Shown here in pieces: positions 12,260-25,436 of a stretch of 64,000 nucleotides of DNA. The position numbers and the translations under genes were made by a program. Every line of letters starts with the position of its first letter. The stretch's first letter is position 1. Source of the stretch: Trichobilharzia szidati (taxonomy: Eukaryota; Platyhelminthes; Trematoda; Strigeidida; Schistosomatidae); NCBI GenBank assembly GCA_944472155.2, contig OX235272.1, positions 91,270,020-91,334,019 of the forward strand, written 5' to 3'. The notes under the pieces are model-generated. The model was not told the origin of the DNA and ran no database searches. It saw only the letters and a list, made by a program, of their open reading frames with translations.

Positions 12260-13650
12260 GCGTATTAATATCATGTACTGGTTGAAATGTTTTTGGGAAA
12301 GTGGAAACTTTCACCAACAGTTCGTCTTCTGGCCTTACTGGTGTGCAGGGACACTGTTGTTGTGTTGAGGACTGACGTTGTAATTGTGAATAGTCTGTTA
12401 AGTCACATTATCGGTTATAGAAAAAGGTACATTCCACTGTTTGGTTTGAAGGTCATGTAACTATGAGGAGCTTTCGATAGCCATAAGGACTCCAGTAATA
12501 CGGTGTTTTCGTGCGCATTCTTTTTATACTGTGCTCATTAGGCGGTAGATCACAATCTAGTGTGTCCAACCGAATGTTGACTAGCCAATGCAACCGAGAA
12601 AATGTGTCATATTTCCACAGTCCCTGTTCTATTTCGTTGACGTCTTCTACCCTTGCGTTGATAATGGCACGCAAACAAATGAAAACTAAGTGATACGTTG
12701 TATACAAACTAGATGAAAAAAGAAGGGAATTTCCGAAACAAATTAAATCTTGGAAAAACAAAATGTCTTCCATGCGTCACCTGAACATTTTTCAGATATC
12801 CTCAGTTCAATATTAAAACATTTCTTCAAAGTGAGACTTTAAGAATCCCACATTAACTACGTTGTCACCATTTTGAAACGAAAAATAAGTGCAACTAATA
12901 CACAGGAAGTTCCAATAATTTCGTACGACAAAATTCTCAATATAACAGTTAAGTCACTGGTAACCCTTGACATATGGTAGAAATAAAATCTATGCCCTTC
13001 TCGTGATCATCATGATCGCCGCTGATATCATTCAGTGACGGTGCACAACAATTTGATGAAAAAGTCAGATCATTTATTCCGGTTAATTCTTTCCAAAATA
13101 TCATCACAAGTCTACAATCATTCCACACTGATGTTTGTCCCTCTACTACTCTTTTGAAATTTTACAATCTTGTTTATCGGACGGCTGTATATAGATCGGT
13201 GAAAAATAACTGCTGACTTGTAACTTCTTTTGAGCAACAACTCATCTAGAATGCTTATTATTAACTTTCAACACTTGGTTTGTAGGGATTTCATTTCTCT
13301 CACTGTTAGGCGGCGTATGCAAATGCAGATAGGTAGTAACATTTCACATTTTCGAATTACAATTAAATGAAGAATTTCATAAACTTTACACACAAATTCC
13401 TTTCTAAAATATTTGAAAACAGAAAGAAGGAACATTAGTGCAGAATAATAACACAGACTCATTTTATTTCAAAGGTTCTTCTCAGCTGCACGTACAACCT
13501 GTAAGACAGATTTCATAAAAACGCGTTCAAATACAATTTTTACATACTTTTGTTTCAATACAGAAAAAATCCCCATTTAGACATTTAGAAGGCGAAACGA
13601 TTGAGCGAAGGCATATTTACTTTTCAATTAGATTCACATCCCTGACTCTA
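11250..13650. other. Gene-poor stretch without recognised element
   Basis: No protein family or exon could be supported. A minus-strand frame at 12453-12773 (106 codons, with LWKYDTFSRLHWLVNI) is open, but it has no splice context or recognisable domain and no counterpart elsewhere in the window. Apart from the AT microsatellite at 12202 the sequence looks unique. Confidence 0.45.
12202..12256. repeat. (AT)n microsatellite
   Basis: About 27 uninterrupted AT dinucleotides. A second one lies at 59689-59732. Confidence 0.98.
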
Positions 13651-13664
13651 CTCTAATATTTTTG

Positions 13665-13960
13665 GTATTAGACGGTTGGAGGCAATCAGCAAGAAGCCTT
13701 TCCGGGACCCAGGTTTCGTGCTAGTTCGCACTCATCATCACGGTGCATCTGCAACCTCGAAGGAACTCATGTCCCTCTTGCGTTTCGAACCCGTGTCACT
13801 ACTCAGTGACGCAGTCACACACCTTACCACTGACCTATTCAGACTCGCAATTCACCTCCTGTACGACTGTACTCAATATTTTTCATTGAACACACTACTT
13901 ACTACTCATCAGTGTCCAATCAACAATATCTACTCTGATATACATAGCATACAATACAAT
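13665..13960 (-). mobile_element. tRNA-related SINE (family B), diverged
   Basis: Read on the minus strand, it shares its core with the SINE at 53757-54183: the B-box region near 13785 (CGGGTTCGAAACGC type), the 'ATGAGTTCCTT' segment near 13763 and the GGTTGGAGGCAATC border at 13675. The TAGTGTCCAATCAA segment common to the family lies near 13911-13925. Many substitutions mark it as old. Confidence 0.65.
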
Positions 13961-15600
13961 ACAAAAAATCTTTACCAATATAGTACCACTGATATCTTTC
14001 TTCACAATAATTAGTCAGAATCAACATCTCAAGCAGGTAATAAATAACCCAGCAAACTAATACACACACACACAATTAAGGGGTAGAAATGATTACAACA
14101 AGTGGGTTGCATAATGCTCACTTTCGGAGAAAATGTAGAGTTATTAAGAAATAAAGAAGTGTTTAGGCTCATTAGCTAACAGTTGGTTTCAGGAACAATG
14201 GCTTTCTCTGTGCTGGTGCCATACTGGCTTGCTTTGGTGCTAAATTCAAACTTGAAAATCAAATCCGTAGCAAACTAACTGTATAATGCTTATTCCGAAA
14301 ACACTGGGCAATTAATATATACATGAAAGCGATAAATAGGTATACACAGTAAGAAAAAGTATAAATATTTATTATATTTACATTATATGATGAATAAGAG
14401 ATGTGGGAATTTCGTGTCAATGATGAACACGTATGTAGCCGGTTGTCTGATTATGGTTAACAATACAAGCATATGTCTCTACCTATTTTTGAGGAATTAA
14501 TTATTGACCTTTAGTGTTGAAAAACAGCGAGGAAATTTTCTATATATATCAAAAGAAAAGGTTACCTACGAAGTAGATACTCTTCAAAGAAGTAAATAAT
14601 ATCTTTTGTCTTATTAATAGCCTCAAGTGTTCTCACATCGAAATCAATATACTCTAAATTTTTTGCCTGAGATTTCTTATCATCTTCTAAAATAAATAAG
14701 ACGGCATTATTTTCCTCTTATAACAACCGGTGAATTACATCAGAAATGTCAAAAAATACTCTGTAGAGACGCGAAAGTTGTAATAACGTCGAGAATTTGT
14801 AGCCTAAGTAGATGCATTTTATATGAGCTCAACAGTTTCTAATATGAAGCCAAACTGTATGAAGAGACTCTGTATAACATCCATCAAGTTATCGTACAAA
14901 AGACCGACGAATACAGAAAAACCATTCTTATACCACTAGGTCAAACATACAAAGGAAGAAAACACAAAAGTTATTGGCAAAAGATGACAACTTATTCAGG
15001 GAGGGTAATCCGTAATGGCAGCACATCCTACTCAAACATTGGACAGTTGAATCAAAAGTGTCTTCATATCGTCACCCTCCGAGAGATTCTTAAACACAGG
15101 CAAACTTACCATCGCGTCAAGCACTTGCCATATAATATTAGCTCACTGATGGCTAGTGAATGGATTTTCCGAAGAGCTGCAATGGAAAGTCGTGACCAGT
15201 AAGATCTACAACTCTATTAAGTGCAACTTTTCTGAATTCATAATCTGCAATGCTGAGTGTGAATCAATGCTTAGTAGGACTGTTAGCCGTTAAACTATTC
15301 ATCTGCAATATGTACAAGGTGGTAGCGCTCAATATTTGTGAATAACATTGCATGCCAATACCATTTTCAATGAGCATTCGCCATGGTCACATATTAACAC
15401 TCATTAAATCAATCTCTCACCTGAGTTTCGGCCAAAACAAGAGATTGCAAACTACTTTTTTTAATAAGCTGCATTCACATATATATCACTCAGATAACAA
15501 AAAACTTACCTTGAACTCTACTGTAATTAATCCGATTTCTTTTAAGTCATCAACACATCAGCAAGGAACTCGGATTCTTCTTGATTCATGAATCAGATTT
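13961..15600. other. Stretch without supported gene
   Basis: AT-rich sequence with short frames only. The + frame at 14984-15202 has no recognisable domain. The end of this stretch may contain the decayed endonuclease part of the CR1-like copy that begins to be readable near 15600. Confidence 0.4.
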
Positions 15601-17460
15601 CGAATAGATTTCAGTAGTATATTCGGGCTCTACAACAAAAACAGGAAATCGGGGAATAATAATTAGTAAAATAAACATTGTAACACTTTCAGACGCTTAT
15701 GATTCTGGAATATACGAAGCCCGTAAAACAGCTCCGCTCTTCAATTCTGATCACTGTTCTGTACAAGTTTTGCCCAAAATTTTCGAAAGGTTACACAATA
15801 AAGCCCTCTCAAACTTGTCCAAGGAAGTTGTTCACAGATGTTACTCAAATGAAAACGTACATCATCTTACAAACATGCTCAGTGACACAAGATGGGATCT
15901 GTTTAATGATGATTCACTTGACGACACTATCTCTAATATTACATCTTATCTGGAATTCTGTTTTGAAATCTGCTGTCCAAAAGAAACGCTATTCGTCAAA
16001 TATGACCGTTCTTCGTCCCCTAAACTTAAAAAGCCTCGTAGACAGAAGAAAAACTATATAAAATGAAAGATAAAACTGGTGTAAAGAGAATTAACTTTTT
16101 AATCAAGTCTGAAATGCAGAGGTTGAATGTAATATACAACCAGAAATTCATATCCTGCAAAAATGCTTCCAATATGTGGAAACTATTTAAGGAAATCACT
16201 GGTCGTAAGCAAATAAACAATATTCCGTATTCTTTCGGTGTCTGTACTCTTAATAAATCTTTTATTTATTCTCCCTCAAATGCCATGCTTCCCAACATCG
16301 CTAGTGTTAATAATAGCCCCTTTCCAGGTTTCAACACAAATGATTTTCAAAAGTGCCTCAAGTCTCTGAGCCCTTCACAGAGATTACTTCCAGATTATGT
16401 ACCTAGTATTTTTTTAATGTTCTGATATTCCGTCTCACTGATCTATTGAAGAAATTTTTTTTCCAATAATATTGTGCCTGCCGTCTGGGAGGACATTAAG
16501 GTTGTAAACATACCTAAATCATCTACTGGAGCATGTGTCAAATTTAGACCCATTGCTATTACCTCTCCTTTTTTGAAAACTATGGAGAAATTACTTTTAT
16601 TTAGTCTTGTACCTTCGCTTAAATCCTTTAATGACCCTTAACAATACCTATAAGCACAGTTGAAGCAATTTAGATGCAGCTGCCGTCTTATATCATAACA
16701 TTGCTTCCAGTCTAGACAAGGGGCTAAATTTGTTCGTTGTGCCTTCCTAGACTATACATCTGCTTTTGACTCGGCCCCCAGGGACATCTCATCAAATAAA
16801 CTGCAAGTCAAACAGAATGTTGGGCTGTTAACTGGTTACATTCCTATTTCTCAGAAAGAAAGCAGTACACAGTGTATAAAGGGAAGTCTTCCACTTCATT
16901 GCCTACCGAAGCTGGTGTCCTTCAAGGCGCTATCCTTTTTTCTTCTCTTTTTCTGCTATTCTAACATGACTTGCCTCACTCTGATGAAATAAACTTTGTG
17001 AAGTACGCTGATGATTTAACAGTTTCATTGGCTGTTAACTCCCAGCTAGATTGTGTCTTAGCGATCTCCAGTAAAATATTCCGCCTGACATTTTACATTA
17101 TGAAGTTAAGGCACTCAGGTATAACTCAACCCCTCCTCTTACAGTTCATAAACTCTTGCATCCTACCTATTCTTCTTTATTGTTCACACTTATTCTTTCC
17201 TGGTTAGCTTAAAAAGGAGTATGTCACAATTCGTAGAATGCTGAAGACTGTCAGTAGGGTGAGTGGTGTCCCAATAGATCACATAGTTAACGTCGTTGTC
17301 AATAGGCTCTTGACTTCGTGCATAAATTTGCTAAAGGGATTTTGTCTGAATTGGAGCATCCACTTTACCCTCAGCTTTCACCTTGCAACTCCTCAGGTAG
17401 AACAAGAAGTAACCTCAAAAAACTGTAAGCTCGCACGTCTAAGTATAAAAATACTATGAT
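15600..17460 (+). pseudogene. Decayed CR1-like non-LTR retrotransposon (endonuclease end and RT)
   Basis: Blocks appear in order on the + strand but in shifting frames. The SDHCSVQV end of an APE-type endonuclease sits near 15740-15765. A linker reads RWDLFNDDSLDD (about 15890-15925). RT blocks follow: KFRPIAITSPFLKTMEKLL near 16538-16600, FLDYTSAFDSAPRD near 16685-16785, a GVLQGA block near 16915-16935, and KYADDLTVSL at 17000-17030, followed by a C-terminal INSCILPILLYCS segment at 17145-17180. YADD is intact as a motif, but frameshifts and stops break the protein at least five times. The block order and wording fit CR1/SR1-like schistosome elements. Confidence 0.82.
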
Positions 17461-18865
17461 ACCATACTGGCCACGTATTTTATGTGATGAAAATAGTGTC
17501 AGGTAAGAATTAACCAACTAACCTTTTTTCATCTAGTAAATAAACAATTTCCTCCATCCGGACTTATGTGTTCGAAGGGAAGCAGTTATCAGTCTTCTTC
17601 ACTTGAAATGTTAATTCCATGTCTTCGCTCTTATTCCCTGTCATTTAATTACGCAACCTCTGGCTGGCTTTAACCTCTTACTCTTCGCTATGATGTAATT
17701 TTTTTGCCTCTTGTGATTTGAATTGAATTCACCACATTGTTACTCATTTTATTAGTTACTCATCATCTTACTCACCTATCTTTATTACGCAACTGCTTTT
17801 CCATTATATGCAAACACTCCTTCCTAACAAGCTTATCAGAGTGCATTTAAGATGTTCTACCTTGTTAGGATTCAGCAGAAAATCCTTATAACAAGATGGA
17901 GAAAAAGCCAACATATCAGCGCAAGATAAGGGTCTCAACGAAGTATAAGATACAAGACGTCTCTACATTCTAATAATGAGTGTAGAGAGATACACAATAC
18001 ATTCCTAATTGACAGAGTGGAGGCACTGTTAGAGAGGAATAGCAACCCTAAAGCTAGTTGAGAATATTGACAATAAGTGAAGATGTAACTTCACTCTCTG
18101 CTCACAGAGTTCTGTGTCGAGCTTTCGGACGCTGACATACTTCTCACGGATGCCTCTCCCTAACAGATAACTTCAGGAAACATTGCTCTCTAAGGAACTA
18201 GAAATAGCCCAGATATCAAAAGTACAACGAATATTGGTCTGTAATACTTATTGTGCCCTAGCAACTCACAATTAGTCAACAGAAGATTGGTACGTAAAAG
18301 GCTTGTGGAAAAAAATCAGAGTAATTTTCACAAGCTGCTTTAACAAGTGCATTTCATGAAGTTCACAAAGCATGATGCCAACCAGCATGATACTTTACTT
18401 CAATAACTCACCATCATCATCAGTGTCACTGTCCTTAAACATTTTGAGAAAAACACTGAATATATTTCACCCCATCAGTAAATGCTTTTTCTATTTCTTA
18501 CACCTTCGTCACCCAGAAGTGATTGGAAAGCTTCACGGAGTCTTTTAGTCAGCTTACACTTGGACATTTTTCGCTGCACATCGTGTCTGGAGTCGATGAA
18601 AACCAGTCGCCTTGTAAGGACCTACTCAGATAGGAAAACGATGACCCTTCAATTTCTAAAATCCCCGCAAGTCGACGAGGATTAGTTAGAAAATCCACTG
18701 ACGACGCTATGGCGGATTTTGTAATCTCATTATGTTGGTTAGGTATGCTCAGGTGAATAACAACCTATCTTTCTTTTATGGGTGGTGTCTCAGCGTTATA
18801 CAAAATACATGCATACAGAAACGTAACAAATGAGACAGTTGGTGGCTGACTTCAAAATAGACGAT
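17461..18865. other. Stretch between CR1 remnant and Ty3 element
   Basis: No gene supported. If the Ty3 element to the right were complete, its 5' LTR, primer-binding site and Gag N-terminus should lie here, but no copy of the 3' LTR sequence (23707-24160) was seen. A short stretch at 17570-17640 weakly resembles the Penelope endonuclease tail at 57400. Confidence 0.45.
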
Positions 18866-18869
18866 GCCT

Positions 18870-19324
18870 TCTTAAAATAGCTGTGGTTACAACGATTACC
18901 ACAGGCGATTCAGACCATTTTAGCTACAATCAACCATTCCTCCTTATCTGAACTAGCTGAAGCAGCCGATAGAGTAGTAGAGACTACTACATCCAACCCG
19001 AACATTTCGTCTGCCGTTACCGCTAGTCCCACGCAGACTAAGAACTCCTCTGCCGAAGGGTCATCAAACGCAGATGTGGTGGCCCACATAGCTAAGCTAT
19101 ATGAGGAGATATGTAAGTTAAGACTCGATATGAGACCTAGAGGTCGTTCAAATAGCCGCACCAGCTCGACTCGTGGTAGATCTTCTTCACGAGCTGGCAG
19201 CAGGCGTCGTAGGTCTCAAAATACCCAACCTGGAGTGTGCTGGTATCACCGGCGTTATGGTGACAAGGCCCAAAAGTGTACTCGCCCGTGCACCTTCGAT
19301 GTCCAGCAATCGGGAAACCAGTAA
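18870..19324 (+). pseudogene. Ty3 element Gag C-terminal part (CHCC motif)
   Basis: The frame reads a capsid-like segment LQRLPQAIQTILAT at about 18875-18920, then a Ser/Thr-rich linker, a basic Arg/Ser-rich region (19140-19215), and the motif Cys-x2-His-x9-Cys-x3-Cys (CWYH...C...C, about 19239-19293), ending at TAA 19322-19324. This CHCC Gag box, rather than CCHC, is characteristic of the Kabuki/CsRn1 clade of Ty3 elements, to which schistosome Boudicca belongs. The N-terminal half of Gag was not recognised. The stop overlaps the protease frame by about 50 bases, which may be the natural Gag-Pol overlap. Confidence 0.8.
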
Positions 19325-19608
19325 GCCAGCACGTATTGGCGACTAACGTCACTGGCGAACCACTTCCATGTCGCCTCTTCTATGTTACTGACCGTGACAC
19401 TGGGTCACGCTTCCTGGTTGACACTGGGGCGAAAGTTAGCGTGATTCCACCAACATCAGAAGAGCGCCAGAAGCCACTTTCCTTACAGCTTCGTGCCGCA
19501 AACGGTTCGCCAATCACAACGTACGGTAAAAGGTTCCTAGATCTTAACATAGGCTTACGTAGGTCATTATTGGCATGGATCTCTTGCAACACTATCAGCT
19601 ACTGGTAG
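19276..19608 (+). pseudogene. Ty3 element aspartic protease
   Basis: The catalytic triad region reads FLVDTGAKVSVIPP (DTGA, about 19411-19452), followed by a flap-like segment LRAANGSPITTYG (about 19492-19530). Near 19560 the frame breaks: the expected ILGMDLL-type segment that closes retroviral-type proteases continues in another frame (VIIGMDLL at 19563). So a short deletion with a frame change separates protease from RT. Confidence 0.82.
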
Positions 19609-21116
19609 ATACTGGCAAACACAAATTGATCGATTCAGTTACAAACCTTTCGATCTCCGGTGTTGTGACGTACACACCTGCATTAAGCCCAGTATATTCA
19701 ACCCCTGCCTCTAACGGCCCTTACGTTGATGTTCTCCAGTCCTTTGCCAACCTGTTCAAACCGGTTTCCAAACTTCCTTGTATGACTTCTACCGTCACTC
19801 ATCATATCGTGACCACTGGTCCACCGGTATTCGCAAAGCCACGGCGATTGTACCCAGAAAAACTACAAGCCGTGAAGGCTGAATTCAAACATATGTTAGA
19901 CATGGGGATAATCCGTCCTTCCAGCAGCCCGTGGTCTTCCCCTTTACATGTGGTGCCAAAGAATAACGGGATAGACTGAAGGCCTTGTGGTGACTACCGC
20001 AGGCTTAATGCACAGACCGTGCCAGATTGCTACCCCGTACCACATATACATGACCTTACGTCGTCACTAAAAGGTGCCACGGTATTCAGCAAACTGGACC
20101 TAACAAGAGCCTATCATCAGATTCCAGTTCATTCAGACGATATTCCTAAAACGGCAGTGATCACCCCTTTTGGTCTTTTCGAATTCCTTCGAATGCCGTT
20201 CGGTCTCCGCAACGCCGCACAAACATTCCAGCGATTTATTCACCATGTTTTGCGCAGATTGGATTGCGCATATGCTTATCTCGACGATATTCTCGTGGCT
20301 AGCCCAGATGAAGCTACCCACCGTACGCATTTACGGATGGTTTTTGAGCGGTTAACAACCCATGGTTTGACACTTAGCATGTCTAAATGCCAGATTGGCG
20401 TTCCTTCATTGACCCTCCTGGGACATGTCATTAATGAACAGGGAATTCGCCCGCTAGCTGAGAAGGTGCAGGCAATACGCGACTTCCCGGAACCTACGTC
20501 AACAAAATCTTTGCGCACATTTCTAAGCATGGTGAGTTATTACCGACGGTTTGTTCCTCAATGTGCACATATTTTACAGGCACTCACAGACCTACTAAAG
20601 GGTAGGAACAAAACGTTCAGCATGACACCAGAGGCTCGAGAAGCCTTCCAGAATATTAAGTCGGCAATTGCAGACGCCACCATGTTAGTTCACCTAGACG
20701 TCCATCTTCCGCTTAGCATCTCAGTTGATGCATCTAACACAGCCAATGGAGCTGTTCTACAGCAACAGGTACATACCTCATGGATACCAGTCGCCTTTTT
20801 CTCTCGGAAGTTGTACGCCGCTGAAGCGAGGTATAGCACCTTTGGCAGAGAACTCCTCGCCATATACGCGGCTATCAAACATTTTCGCCACTTTGTCGAA
20901 GGTCGGAAATTCACAGTATTTACCGATCACAAGCCCCTGACGTATGCCCTCCACACTACTATAGATAGATATTCTCCACGCGAATTGCGCCACTTGGACT
21001 ATATCTCACAATTCACTTCGGACATTCGACATATTTCGGGGGTTGACAATGCTGTGGCGGACGCCTTGTCTAGGATATGTACCATGTCGGCGCCGCCAAC
21101 CATTGACCTGAAATAA
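19575..21116 (+). pseudogene. Ty3 element reverse transcriptase and RNase H
   Basis: One frame carries the whole RT and RNase H. It shows the entry segment [33 protein letters not shown] (first Asp), [13 protein letters not shown], then [10 protein letters not shown] (YLDD box, about 20270-20300) and [11 protein letters not shown]. RNase H follows with [30 protein letters not shown] and [11 protein letters not shown]. An in-frame TGA at 19977-19979 sits where [12 protein letters not shown] is expected (Trp to stop), and TAA at 21114-21116 separates RNase H from integrase. Otherwise the frame is uninterrupted for more than 1 kb, so decay is fairly recent. This is the polymerase and RNA-degrading part of the retrotransposon. 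Confidence 0.92.
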
Positions 21117-22433
21117 ATGGCACAACGTCAGCTTACAGAATTAGATCTCGATAAGCTCTCGTTAGATACCTCCTTACATATCAAGCGTATACCGCTTCTT
21201 AATAGCGAGGGTACCATCTGCGATCTGTCCACCGGTACCTCGAGACCCATCGTTCCACCTTCATTGCGCCGTACGGTATTCGATAGCCTCCACAACCTTT
21301 CCCACCCAGGTATCCGGGCAACAGACAAACTAGTGTCAGCTACATTTGTCTGGCCTGGTATAAAGCGCGACGTGCGTATCTGGGCACATGCCTGTGTGCC
21401 GTGTCAACGAGCTTAAGTCCACAAACACAACATCACTCCAGTGGGTTCTCTCTCCACACCCGATGCTCGCTTTAGTCACATACATCTAGATATAGTGGGT
21501 CCTCTACCACCATCAAATGGCCACTGTTACTTGTAGACATGTGTCGACCGGTTCACTCGTTGGCCAGAAGCTATTCCCATCTCCGATACGACCGCAGAAA
21601 CCATTTGTCGAGTGTTCATGGAGCGCTGGGTAGCTCAATTCGGATGCCCATCTTCGGTGACTACAGACCGTGGACAGCAGTTTGAATCAACCCACTTCAA
21701 GAAGCTCTTAGAGCTGCTGGGGTGCAAACGCATCCGAACAACCGCGTACCATCCAGCAGCAAATGGACTTGTCGAGCGTTTTCACCGCCAACCGAAAGCT
21801 TCGTTAATGGCTACCGAGAATACTAAGTGGACCGAGTCCCTTCCCCTAGTGCTACTTAGCATCCGTTCCACGCTCAAAGCAGACTTACAGTGCACCTCCG
21901 CAGAGTTGGTGTTTGGTACCACCCTTCGTCTAAAGGGTGAAATTATCTCACCTGAAAGTGGTGAGCCAAGTGCTACGAATGTACACTGTTATGCTCAGAA
22001 CCTCAAACGCCTTATGCAGCGCCTGCAACCAACTCCCACACGCACACAAAACAAGAGAGTGCAAGTAGATGCTAGACTCGATGACTGTACACACGTTTTT
22101 GTGCGTTGCGACGCCGTTCGTAGACCGTTACAACCCCCTTATGATGGACCATTCAAGGTCGTTAGTAGGAAAGAAAAATTTTCTGTTATTGGTCAACTTG
22201 GCCGTCAAGACACCGTAAGTGTCGACAGACTTAAAGCGGCCTACATCGAAGAATCTGTACCCCTCACGCCTACACAACCAGCAACTACGCCTGCACCCAC
22301 ACCCCAGCCAAGTTCGATTGTCGAAAATCCTACTAAACCTAGCAGTTCTCCGGATGCGACAAGTAAAGCACCGGTTACACGCGCTGGTCGGCGTGTACAC
22401 TGGCCTAAGCGATACTGTAAATTTGTTAACTAA
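21117..22433 (+). pseudogene. Ty3 element integrase
   Basis: Same frame as RT. An HHCC zinc finger (HNLSHPG ... CVPC, about 21291-21407) precedes the DDE core: HLDIVGPLP (first Asp), TTDRGQQFES (second Asp) and ANGLVERFHR (Glu), all three acidic residues present. In-frame stops lie at 21414-21416 (TAA) and 21534-21536 (TAG). The C-terminal region is Pro/Thr-rich and ends RRVHWPKRYCKFVN before TAA at 22431-22433. No chromodomain was seen. The downstream 1.2 kb before the LTR has no env-like frame. Confidence 0.9.
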
Positions 22434-23706
22434 AAGCTTTTAATTACAAGAGTAGCTCATACCCTCATGTCTTTTCTCAGGTTACATTCATTTTTCATGA
22501 TATTTACTCTTTTGGGTTTCGTTTATGGGCAGTAGCCACTTTTTCAGTTACTAATCCTGTTAGATTTCTTTCTCGTTACAGAGTGTTCTAACATTTTATT
22601 TTTGGCGTTGCACTCGAACCGCTAGCTAGACTAGTCCACTCCATTGTCGTATGGTGGCTCCCAACACCTGTGGAATTACAAACCAAACGAACAAAAATAT
22701 AGACCAGATAAAAAATAATAAAATAAATAAAAAATATAATAAAATGTAAAAACAAAGACTTTCACTGTATAGTTAAACGGACCGTTAAATATTTTTGCAT
22801 ATAAATACGTCACTTCTATGCTGTACATTTTAATCCGCCCAATCTATTTTCACAGATTTTACTATTTTCATTCGGGTTATGCCATGATGAAACTTATTTA
22901 TTTTGTGACCCATACTTGTAATTACTTTGCATCACTTTAATTATACAGCTCGCTACATTTTTTTAACAAATGGTGATTGTACCTATTGGTTATACACACA
23001 CTTCTCTGTACCTTGCATAAGTTTTCACAGCGCTAGCAATTTCCCTTGTTTTATTTCAATTTGGCGTACCACTCCCATGTTACACTAGTTTCCTTGCATT
23101 TATTCCGCTTCAGTTCTTGTTAACACCTTATGCTGATTTTTAAATCTTAACCTCTTCTTCTATTCTTTTCTGCTGCTTTTACTTTATTCCTCCTAATACG
23201 CTGGTATATTGACTGCCTTTGGTGTTACTACTAGCTTTGGTTGATGAGGAAGGATGGAGCACAAGTCTAAGGGGAAACTTAGACATAATGAGTCACCTTC
23301 CCGTTATAACAACCTGGGGTAACGGAGGTAAACCATCAGACCTCCACATAATGCAGCCCGTAATAGTATGTCGTAAAAAAATACTAAATAAACGGATATA
23401 TAAAAAAAAGATAAGTAAAAATAAATGATGTTAAAAAAAACAGACAACTCAGAAGCTCGAAATCGCACCAAGACACCAGCATTATTCATTCTTATATTCC
23501 ATCTTACGCCATTGATCATGTACATGGTGCCTATAAATTGTCTTTATTTTTTTCCTTCATTCTTTCCTTTCACAATATATATATTTAAAAAAACTATTTT
23601 ATTACTATCTTCACACCTTCTTGTTCATTCACTGTTATTGTACACAACCTTGCTACTTTTATATATCGAAGCTTGCTGTTTTCCCATCAACCCTCTAAGG
23701 GGGGGA
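22434..23706 (+). other. Ty3 element 3' untranslated region
   Basis: About 1.27 kb between the integrase stop and the LTR, pyrimidine-rich on the + strand, without a supported gene. It ends in a purine run (AAGGGGGGGATA, 23697-23708) that fits a polypurine tract, the usual primer site next to a 3' LTR. Confidence 0.6.
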
Positions 23707-24160
23707 TAACCTGCAGTGTACATTGTAACTTCGAACTTTTGTTTGAACGAACTCACCATGACCTTTAACCCCACTTCCACTTTGTATTCGTGAACCTCCT
23801 GTACGGTTTCGGTTTCGCTCTCTCGCTGTGCTTTCACCTAGCACACTCTCCGAGCTTACCACCGTCTCACCTGCAGATAAGTGTATACCTCTTATTTCTT
23901 ATCAAATTCCATATCTCTTTTGTGTAAATATAATTCTGTTCCAGTCACACTTGCCATCTCTAGTCTTTTAACCTTGATTCCGTTCGTTAGTACTTGATAT
24001 GATTATGAGCAATAGTTTGTGCTCGAAACGTCATCAGTTAATATAACTGTAGTACACTGTGTGATTTATCTAAATAAAATATTATCCATTATGGAATTAT
24101 ACTCTATAACAGTGCCCAAGTTTTATACTTATATCAATAGTACTTGCACGTTAGGCAGAG
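23707..24160 (+). mobile_element. Ty3 element 3' LTR (approximate borders)
   Basis: The segment starts after the polypurine tract and contains an AATAAAATATT polyadenylation-type signal near 24075. Its last 155 bases (23995-24150) recur, diverged, at 41341-41495, showing that this is a repeated terminal sequence. No matching 5' LTR was found left of Gag, so target-site duplications could not be used to fix the ends. Confidence 0.65.
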
Positions 24161-24824
24161 TACGATTAAGGCCATAAGCGGTGAAGAAGTTTTGTAAGAG
24201 TGGTTATTGTTAGGTCAAAGTTAATCCCAAGTCCAACTCTTACAAACTTGTGACTTTATACAATTATGCGTTTGGGCTTAAACATCTACCTTCTGGATTA
24301 TTCCAGTCTAATGCTCAGTCACCTGGATTAGAGAGATTAGTCTAGGGTGATCCTGTGTAGTTCCTTGCAATGAACACATGTAGAGTACTGCCTAGAGCAA
24401 GTTCATTAACATAACAAATATGCGAATAAAAATCCAAGTCAATGAGAGTACAATGCAACAATATGTTATAAAAATGCAGTAATGAATTATATTAATTAAT
24501 AGGTTACTTGGATATGTTGTTAAAGTCCACTGCTACAAATTATTCATATAATCCACAGAAGCGTCGACTGTTGGGATCGTGTCTACTGATAGAAGCTGTG
24601 TTCCGGTTGTAGGCTCGTCTTCGGATAAGGATGATAGATTCCTGCAATAAATCCAAAGTATACAACAAGGTTTGAGTGCAGTGAGTAGACAGAAATGGTC
24701 AGAGAGAAGGCGAAGCTACCAACAGTATATTGTATTTTAAATTGCACTCGGAAGCTATATGTATTTAAACATAAATCGTTTTAAACAAGAGTCATGTACA
24801 ATGTCTCCAATTTCAACATCTAAC

Positions 24825-25320
24825 CAAAAAGTATATATATTTCCTATCTATGCAGAACACACCAGTTGTACAGGCATGGATAAGTATTATTTGAATTAGA
24901 TGATTTTGATTTATGGTGAAATTACATGTTTGCTGTCCTCTCTGACATTAGTTCGTGAGCACATTCTGATAGCTAGTCGTTCAACGGAGCACATTAAGAA
25001 ATATAGTCTTCGCATTAACAAAAAACCCAAGTACGTGTCGGATAAATTACAAATATTTGGGAAAAAATAAAGCTTGAAGTCAATTCCTCCATATAACTTT
25101 GTTGTGTGCGTCATCGTATCTTGTTCTTGTTTTATGTTGAAATTGGGTATTAATTTAAAATGAGTGATTTATTTTTATGATTTTGACATCATTTTTTGCA
25201 AGTAATACCAGATGTGAATTCTACTGAATGCAGATTAATACTGGTCATTGTCAAGCAGATTTGTTTTACTGCACTCAAGTCACCCAGAGCCCGCCATTTG
25301 TCACTACATGGTTGCTTCGT
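24825..25320 (+). repeat. Dispersed repeat R, copy 1
   Basis: It begins ATATATATTTCCTATC and contains TTGTACAGGCATGGATAAGTA and a conserved GGGAAAAAATAAAGCTTGAAG. It is about 97% identical by eye to 29665-30150, and a diverged inverted copy lies at 40070-40385. Copy 1 ends where the transposon at 25330 begins; copy 2 continues past that point (GTACGAGTAAGTT), giving an empty-site comparison. Confidence 0.85.
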
Positions 25321-25436
25321 ACGAGGGCAGCCTGTAGACGGCCGTAGGTCATTTGATCAGCTGATGTCGACTGGCTTTATTTATTTAAAAAACTTCAAAA
25401 TTAGGTGATTTTTCGTTGTTTTACACACTTTTACAC

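Noticed and set aside
12453..12773. 106-codon minus-strand frame as a gene
   Set aside because: No splice context, domain or repeat partner; chance cannot be excluded.
17461..18865. 5' LTR and primer-binding site of the Ty3 element
   Set aside because: No segment resembling the 3' LTR could be found.
20133..20993. Several frames antisense to the Ty3 RT
   Set aside because: Shadows of the RT/RNase H frame.
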